From contig JAKSZP010005269.1 of assembly GCA_022478985.1 (NCBI GenBank), forward strand, positions 1-64,000: DNA of 64,000 nucleotides, given 5' to 3'. This stretch comes from Massospora cicadina. Taxonomy: Eukaryota; Entomophthoromycota; Entomophthoromycetes; Entomophthorales; Entomophthoraceae. This document shows, piece by piece, positions 57,301 through 64,000 of the stretch; position 1 is the stretch's first letter, and every line of letters starts with the position of its first letter. Under the pieces are notes generated by a model. That model was given only the letters and a program-made list of their open reading frames with translations. It ran no database searches and was not told the DNA's origin. The position numbers and the translations under genes are program-made.

Positions 57301-58004
57301 GCAGTCTAGAGGAAGTATCCAGAGTGGTATTCATTCAAAGCATACAACGCCCCCAACTCACCTAGCAATTCTTTTGGCTTGATAAAACCATATGGTTAGG
57401 TTTTGGAATCATAAAAGGGGGAGGGATAGTTGTTTACTCTTACTACTGATACCACATACCCCTCCACGCCTTCTACAGGTGCATAAACATCTCCATATTG
57501 TAGGCGCAGCTCATTTTCAACTTCCTGAGTGCTGTGAATCATGGAAGAGGTCAAACGGGGTTTTCTGGTGTGATTTCATACATAGGAATGGGTTCCAGAT
57601 TTGAGACATTAGAAGGCCAATATGGTTCAGAGGTATATATCAGAGTTACAATATAAATCTCGTTTTTAGACGCAAATGACCCTATCCCTTGAACTGTGAC
57701 AGAGTGCCCAACGTTATCCATGGCCAACACCCCAGGACCATCTGCACCAATTCCGATGGCGTTTGCTGAATGCGCGGATGAAAGGAAACTCATTTATTGA
57801 ATTTAAAAGTGACAAATTCAGTGGAAAGTCAGGGAATCACGACTTTTGTACCTTGAAGAGTCAGTATCCACCAGTTATGAGCATAAAGGATGAAAATTTT
57901 CCAGTTGGAGGCAACCATAATAACGCCAAGTTGCTCTAACCATCAGTAAAAATAGGAAACTGCGGTGCAGCTAACAACAGCCAACTCCCACAGCCGGCGC
58001 CCAC
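57301..58004 (-). other. G5 leader without recognised gag
   Basis: Holds one 80-codon minus frame (57793-57551) of unknown identity. No capsid or zinc-knuckle motif was seen. Starts with the probable primer-binding site at 58003. Confidence 0.5.
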
Positions 58005-58913
58005 TGTTCTCACTTCAGAAAAGATCCACATGGAAAAAGTTTGTGCACATAGAGTAAAGGGGTTGGTCAACTAATGTAAGGAAAGTGTCTATATCTCTCC
58101 TGTTTCAAGTGTGGTGGTGCATGGTGCACAGAGCCAATGCAAGGAAACTAGCCGTTAATAATACAGCTGCTAGTGCTCAGCAGAGGGTGCTAGAGCAATA
58201 ACAACTTAAACAAAGAAATGCGAGAAGTAACCAGCAAAGATGTCACGGTGCACATGGAGAGAAGGGGTAAACAACTCAGGCTGGAGGGTACCTTGGCGAA
58301 CCAACGGTGTGTGAAGTGAGAATTGAATTGTGTTTACAATGGCAATTTAATGGAGTGTGAGACCTCCTCGAAGAGGTTTGCGCACAGGATCATTAAAAAA
58401 AGGCATAAATTAAAATGGTAAAATGGGGGAAATTTATTAATAGGGAAGTCGACCAACAAGGAATGTTGGTTGGGGAGAACACATTTAAGCGTTGATGGGG
58501 GAATACATGTGGTTTTTTGCAGTGGATCCAAGCACCAACCTACCAATAGGGCAACGCTCCCATCTGAATTAGTTAGATAAGCCAAAACTGACTTCACTCA
58601 AGTGATTGAAGTTGGATTTTACCCAAACGCGTTGTTTCATAAATGAAATGGGTTTCAAAACCCTGTTCCTCAACAAACCGAATCAAACCATTCACATTAA
58701 TTTGGTAAGTTATCCGTTTTAACGCCTAGACTGACATAAGGGGCTGGGCACTTGGCATACCACTAGTACCAACATGGGCATATTTTGACTGTACCCAGCG
58801 TTGGTCTAGGGTGTGCCTAAGGTCAGGGAGGGCCTGGAGCTTCAACTTCTGGGCTCCTGGCGCCCAGCCTTATCTTTGGGGTTGGTCCCCACTATGTCTT
58901 CATGCACATGACA
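58005..58913 (-). repeat. 5' LTR of G5 (909 bp)
   Basis: Minus strand TGTCATGTGC (58913) to GAGAACA (58005), then one base, then TGGGCGCC. Matches the left LTR through about 58085. Confidence 0.85.
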
Positions 58914-59434
58914 AATTCCAACCAAGATATATCGATTTTCCCAGTAGTCTTAGGGAGAGGACCTACCACATCCGTGATTATGGTGTGAAAGGGTTGTTGG
59001 GGCGTGTAGGTTGGTACTTATAATAGGTCTTGAATTGTTTTTTGCAGGTCAGAGAGTTTCAGATCTTCAGCTATGGTCTTCATGATGCCCTCTCAGTAAT
59101 ACCTCTCTTTAACCCACCTGTAGGTTGTTTGGACTCCGCCATGGCCCAAGATAGTGTGAGACTCCATGATCACAGGTACTCGCTTGGACAGCTGGAGATG
59201 GGGCAACCAGTTTACTCCTACTTTCATGTAAAAAATCTCGTTTTTTACCTTTTTGTTGTGGGAGTGCCATTCTAGCATCTTTTGTACTGGTTCATCTTCA
59301 TCAGCCCACGCCTCAGGAGTCATGAGGAGATCATGCAACCTCTCTGCTTTGCTATTGTCAAGATGTAGGACATGCAGACTTATCAAACCATCAACGTTTA
59401 TATGGCTCTTCACAGCTTGTTGCTCAATGGTCAT
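58914..59434 (-). pseudogene. G6 integrase N-terminal half
   Basis: The frame 59434-59093 holds VIMESHTILGHGGVQTTYRW VKERYY, the integrase HH motif. Beyond it KLSDLQKT appears where CXXC is expected, so the zinc-binding cysteines look lost. GPLPKTTGKIDISWLEF near 58985-58920 leads into the core, where G5 interrupts. Confidence 0.8.
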
Positions 59435-59435
59435 A

Positions 59436-60240
59436 TTATAGTGCTGGAGCTTTATGAGCCCAGCAAGCCAACCACCCAGTGGGGTCCTTAATCTTTTTTA
59501 ACCACTTTAATGATGCGTGGTCAGCAATCATTCTAAAGGAAGTTCCATATAAAAAAGGGTGATAGTATTTGACAGCAAGTAAGATGGCAAGGCACTCCTT
59601 TTCAGTGACGCTGTAGTTGCGCTTAGCTTTTGAGAGAATCTTACTGAAAAAAGACCCAGTATGATTGACTTCATTTTTAGACAACTTAGCCAAGATAGCA
59701 CTAATGGTGTAATTGGAGTCGTCTGTGAACAACACAAAGGTTTTGCTGTAGTCAGGGTGGTAAAGTATTGGATTTTTTGCAATAGCGCCTTCAAGGTCTC
59801 AAACGCTGTTTTTGTTCAGCACCCCAATGGAGCGGAGTGATCTTAGCCAAGAGACGTATGAGGGGCTCACTAAGCTGGGCAAACTTTAGGATGAATTGAT
59901 GGTAATTCCATCATACCCCAGTTTATCTAGATGTCACAAAGAGTTTTGTGCGCCAAAATCTTGGACACTGCTTCGCCTTATCTTGTAGAGATTGTATCCC
60001 ATCTTGTTAGAAGGCGTGCCTGAGAAAATCCAGCTTCTTCAGGAAAAAAGAACAATTAGAGGGTTTTATGAAGTTAAATGCCTGCAAGCTTTGGAACACC
60101 TCATATAGGTGTTTGAGATGCTCGTTGAACGTCTTAGAGCAAAGATGGGGATGTCATCAAAAACAATCACACAGAACATCTTAAGATCCTGAGAATATGA
60201 TCCATCGCCCAATGAAAAGTTGTATGGGCGTTGCATAGCC
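59436..60240 (-). pseudogene. G6 RT thumb and RNase H
   Basis: The frame 59735-59436 contains LFTDDSNYTISAILAKLSKN, RNYSVTEKECLAILLAVKYY and IADHASLKWLKKIKDPTG, all typical of gypsy RNase H, with the catalytic D, E and D visible. 59794-59528 is a shifted frame over the same region. RT palm relics lie to about 60240. Confidence 0.83.
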
Positions 60241-60365
60241 CTGAGGTAGCTGAGTGGGTTGGAACAAACCCTTTCTGCAGACAGGGCGCACTTCTTCTGA
60301 TCCTTTGGAAAAAGGTCCCTATGCTAATACCCTCTAGTCAAGTCAATGGGGAGAAGAATTTAGAC

Positions 60366-60889
60366 CTAGAGTTGGGCCAGAGCGTCATTAATGTGGGGGA
60401 TAGGGTAGCTGTCCTTCTTGTTGAGGTTATTCAACTTAAAATAATTCATCACTACCCAATGTCCTCCATTTTCTTCTTTATTAATAGAAGTGGGGACGAC
60501 AAGGGGACTTTGGGAAGGTACCAACAACCCAGCGTCCAGCAGCAGTTTAGGCTCCATTCGCATATATAGTACCTCAACTTTGGATTTGTGGTAGGGTTTA
60601 GAGTGGATAGGCCAAGCATCACCAATGTCAATGGTATGAGTCCAACCAACATATGCCCATAGTCAGTGTAGGATTTAGAGAGTATGTCGCTGTAGGCCTT
60701 AAGCAGGGTGTGGACTTTATCCAGCTCAGCTGGGGCTAGTTCATCAAGTTTATGAATGGAAGGTAGAGTACATAAAAACTGGTCAGCGGGTAATTCCATA
60801 TCTGCCATAGACCCAATACAGTGGACTTGCTTTATTTCCTCAAGGGGAATCAGCATGCCTCTTTTTAATCTCCTGATTCTTTTTAACAA
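60366..60889 (-). pseudogene. G6 reverse transcriptase N-terminus
   Basis: The frame 60889-60452 holds the linker (ELAPAELDKVHTLLKAYSDI) and, shifted, 60563-60366 has GHWVVMNYFKLNNLNKKDSY PIPHINDAL, the RT fingers. A frameshift falls near 60560. Confidence 0.83.
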
Positions 60890-61439
60890 CCATATCCTTC
60901 TTGATGAGATTACCTAACAGAAGGTTGATAGATCATAGATAGGCAGGGTCTAAAACGATTGACTAAAATCTGGGCTCCAAAGGACTAACTCCATCAATGC
61001 TAATCAGGTGCAGTAGGCAGTTGTGTGGGATTTGCACGGTAATCTTTGTGTCAAAACCCTTTGTTCACCAGCCTTGATGACCACCTTTTCAGAAGCATAA
61101 AAAGGGATACCCTCTAGGGCGTCCAATGATTGAGGCAACATTTTTGTATGTCGTCCTGCTGTGGTATAATGTAGGGATAAAGCAAAAGAGGGTACTCAAC
61201 TGTGCAAGCATAATCCTTTTTATTAAGCTCTTCATTTGTCAAAATTCGGGGGAACCTCATAGTTAAGTAGGGAGAGATAACCCTGCTTCATGTTGATAAT
61301 CACTTCTTACTTGAGCATAAACTGGGTACCAATGAGTAGATCATAGATATAGTTAGTTAGGGCCACCGCTGGAGCTGATAAGATGAGCTTCTGAAAAAGG
61401 ATGGTCAGAGAAGAGTATGCCCCTATGGCGCAGGTGTTT

Positions 61440-61620
61440 CTTGGGCCTGCAGTCCCTAATTCTGAACGTAGTTGAGATCAGGGCTCGTTTATCTTTTTGA
61501 TGAGTTTTGACAACACAAAGACTACTTTGGATCCAGTGTCAAGGATAGCCCCAACCCGCATTCTATTGATGATGAATTCCAATTTGGTTAAGGTTCCACT
61601 CAAGTTGGGGCTAGAGTGAG
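61440..61620 (-). pseudogene. G6 aspartic protease relic
   Basis: Minus translation FIINRMRVGAILDTGSKVVF VLSKLIKKI carries an intact DTGS catalytic triad (near 61560-61500) followed by a stop. The rest of the domain extends to about 61000 in broken frames. Confidence 0.78.
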
Positions 61621-61989
61621 AACCTCCTTTAATCAGAGAGTAGAAGAAAGCCGTTTGGCTGTCTCAAGGTATTTCTCCTAGATAGACTGCAGGGTATGAA
61701 TACACTGGTTTGGGCAGATCAAGGTGGTAATAAGAGTCAGCGTCACTGGTAGTGCCAATGACCTAAAAACCCCTCAAAACTTGGTGTAGATTAGTTTGGT
61801 GGGGTATCCTAGCCTAATCAACTCTATCAGGGTTCAACCTGTCGGGTATCTTCACTTCATATAGAGCTCCTAAGACATAATGAACGACATAGTCACAACC
61901 CCTTCATATTTGTCGTCAGAGGGATTTGCAATGTACATCAAATATTCCATCGGTGAGGGGTAAGGTCTGGGCTTCCCTTGTTGCAAGTG

Positions 61990-62950
61990 GGGTTCTGGGG
62001 CCTCTCAATTACCTGGGACCTATATGAGGAGACGCTGTAATTATTACAGCTCTACATTTAGTCTTTGGCGTAGGGGGTTTGGGTTGCCCCATGGCTACAG
62101 GTTTTTAACTAGAGGTGGCCGTACTAGATGCCAAGGGGTATAGAGATATTGCCTTGGCAGGACGTGACGATTAAGGCACTTTAAAAGGCCGTTCTAATGA
62201 AGGAGAGTATCAGGGCAGTGTTGTACCCAACTTCACTGGCTGCACTTTGGGAGCTGAAGATGGAGGGGAGCACTGCCCTGTCACTGCTAGTAAATACTGC
62301 TCATCTTCACCTGGGGGAGGAGCTCTTATTGCGGCAACTCCGCAGGAGCAGATTACAAAAAGGGAGTAGCCATAGAAGAGGATGGAGGGGTCATAGTGGA
62401 CTCATGCCTCAAAGCTCCTTGAATAGTATCATGTTTATAAAATTCAGCCTCCGCAACAAGGCCTCTTTAATATCTAGTACATTTTTAATGTTGCTTTTGA
62501 CTGAAGAAATATGCAGTGCCAAAGAGGGATGCGGCATCAAATCAGCCAAAATAGCATCAATGACGTCATCAAGAGGCATCATTTTTGCTGCAACTGAGGC
62601 TGAGCTTCACTATAAAATCTCTCAACAAAAAGGGGATTGATTTTCCCTCTTGCGGGCTAAGCACATAAAGGCCTGTTTTTGCCGTTGTAAGGGTTATATG
62701 GTGACAACTTCTTAATTTAGAGCTTGCTTAACCTCCGCCCAGGTGCTGAAATTGACCATGCTGGGGACCATTCTTTCTCAAGCTATACGATTCAAGCAGG
62801 AAAGAAGGTACATGATATTTTGACGGTCAGTTGCTCTTTCCATCGCAGATTCATAAATGTAAAGGAAGGAGGCAATAATGACTTCACAAGGTGTGAACTT
62901 GTCTTGGACATGGTTTTTTTATAACAGGGCGTTGAGATGAGTTCTTCTCG
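61990..62950 (-). pseudogene. G6 gag relic
   Basis: Minus translation near 62860-62710 reads AMERATDRQNIMYLLSCLNR, then MVPSMVNFSTWAEVKQAL, the capsid region shared with the G0 gag at 2175-2531. The remainder toward the protease is broken. Plus frame 62197-62640 is antisense. Confidence 0.65.
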
Positions 62951-63084
62951 TGCCTTTTAAGGCGAGACAAAGCAGTGGCTAGCTGATGTTCTATAATTGC
63001 TAGCCTAGGGTTAATTTCAGCGCGAAGGCTAGAAGGGTTACTCCCCACAAGAGCCTCCATTTTTTAAATGTTATGTGTATAGAT

Positions 63085-63103
63085 GCCCCTGTAGCGAGCA
63101 CCA
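63085..63103 (-). other. Primer-binding site of G6
   Basis: Minus strand TGGTGCTCGCTACAGGGGC begins at 63103, two bases after the LTR end CCAACA. Nearly the same site occurs in G0 at 3107. Confidence 0.65.
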
Positions 63104-63105
63104 CT

Positions 63106-64000
63106 TGTTGGATTTAGGCGTTGAAGATGCTCGCTGGTGCTGTTTCTACCTTTATTTAATAATTTAGTTCAGGGGTTTATTCACAACTTATACAAATAAT
63201 AACAAAACACTAATAAATATTAAAAAGGTTGCTTTTTATATTTTTTGGTATCCGTGTGGGGGTAAAAGAGAACCCTATTTATAATTTGGTGCTTAGTATT
63301 TAAAGTGACTTTAGGATTGAGTGCAATAGGTGTCAATTTGATATTAGCTTTGATCATAATTTGAAAAATATGGACATTTGACCTATCAGCACTCTCAAAT
63401 CTAAGCTTGCTTTGACTGATTAGCTGATGGAGGGCCAGAAGTAGGTATGACATATCCGTGAGGTAAAGTTTTAATGTATTTGAGCCAATCACCATGCAAG
63501 AAAATATCTGCACCTTTTGGACCCCCTCCAGCCTATAAAAGGGGCCAGTCTCTGCGGTGTGGTTTGAACCAGATTAGTTGTAAGATGTGGAGGGACTTCT
63601 AAATGGCTCCCTTGATTCTGCTAATGCTTTAGAATATATTTATCTGAGGCAAGCCGACAAGGGGATGGGCATTATGGAACTAAAACTAACTAAAACTAAC
63701 ATAGCTACTTGAAACAAACAAAACGCCCTAATGAGCGGATTGAGTGAAACGCATCAAAAACACTTTCAACCAATTGGGCAGCGGAAACCGCTTATCCCTC
63801 CATGGTGGAAGAGGAGGGGGTTGAGGGGCTCGTCTTTGGCAGCCTCTTTAGCAGCAGCTTCTTTCTCCCATAGTAAAGTGCATGTCACGGCTGACAGTAA
63901 TGGCGTTGAAGCATCTGCGGCATAGGGTTTGATATCTCTCTGATAATTGGGATTTCATGGAAATTACAATTTAGATAAAAGGCACTGAGATATTCAGTTA
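63106..64000 (-). repeat. Probable 5' LTR of G6, running off the window
   Basis: Starts TGTTGGATT on the plus strand directly outside the primer site. LR copies start TGTTGG on the minus strand, consistent with short inverted LTR ends TGTTGG...CCAACA, but the body was not seen to match LR. A plus-strand TATAAAAGGGG stands at about 63534. The far end is outside the window. Confidence 0.45.

Larger units (their letters stand above)
52988..58913 (-). mobile_element. Ty3/gypsy element G5 inserted in G6 integrase
   Basis: Two LTRs bound minus-strand protease, RT, RNase H, integrase and chromodomain relics. No gag was recognised in the ~730 bp between the primer site and the protease. A probable primer-binding site TGGGCGCCGGC begins at 58003, one base inside the LTR end AACA. 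It splits the G6 integrase between WLEF and IIDHQTKW. Flanks AATT near both junctions hint at a duplication, but it is not exact. Confidence 0.82.

Overview
The window is eukaryotic repeat-rich DNA with no host gene that I can recognise. Almost every coding trace belongs to a retrotransposon: Ty3/gypsy LTR elements (several with an integrase chromodomain) and LINEs with a CCHC-bearing ORF1 and an APE-endonuclease/reverse-transcriptase ORF2. All are broken by stops and frameshifts. The combination suggests a genome inflated by transposons, possibly fungal, but without a host gene, rRNA or functional tRNA this is a weak inference.

Layout. 1-3.1 kb: relics of a minus-strand gypsy element (G0): an LTR-like repeat, a protease relic, a gag relic and a primer-binding site, with a dimeric tRNA-type SINE inserted (2660-2913). 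4.4-6.6 kb: 3' end of a plus-strand chromodomain gypsy element (G1). 6.6-20.6 kb: a minus-strand relative (G2), tail-to-tail with G1, lacking gag, whose 5' LTR is split by a complete 7.9-kb chromodomain element (G3, 11744-19631) flanked by the target duplication ATTAA. 21-29.8 kb: a decayed minus-strand LINE (LINE-4) with a long ORF1 and a ~1.9-kb insertion in ORF2. 30.9-37.0 kb: a full-length plus-strand LINE (LINE-2) with a 16-bp target duplication. 37.5-44.0 kb: a nearly full-length minus-strand LINE (LINE-1). 44.4-49.4 kb: a minus-strand LINE-2 relative (LINE-3). 49.4-52.2 kb: AT-rich, no genes seen. 52.2-64 kb: a second copy of the LTR-like repeat, then a minus-strand gypsy element (G6) whose integrase is interrupted by another LTR element (G5, ~52.99-58.91 kb).

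The most interesting signal is a LINE/SINE partnership. LINE-1 ends in a specific 3' tail closing with CTAGTACT plus exactly seven A. The SINE ends in the same tail (CTATTACT plus seven A). Two tiny insertions, 33 bp and 19 bp, consist only of that tail and are flanked by perfect 14- and 17-bp target duplications. This is direct evidence of stringent 3'-tail recognition, of SINE mobilisation by this LINE family, and of extreme 5' truncation.

Inferred order of events: G6 before G5; G2 before G3 and before the 19-bp LINE tail; LINE-4 before its insertion. Boundaries given with 'about' are approximate because the sequence was read by eye.
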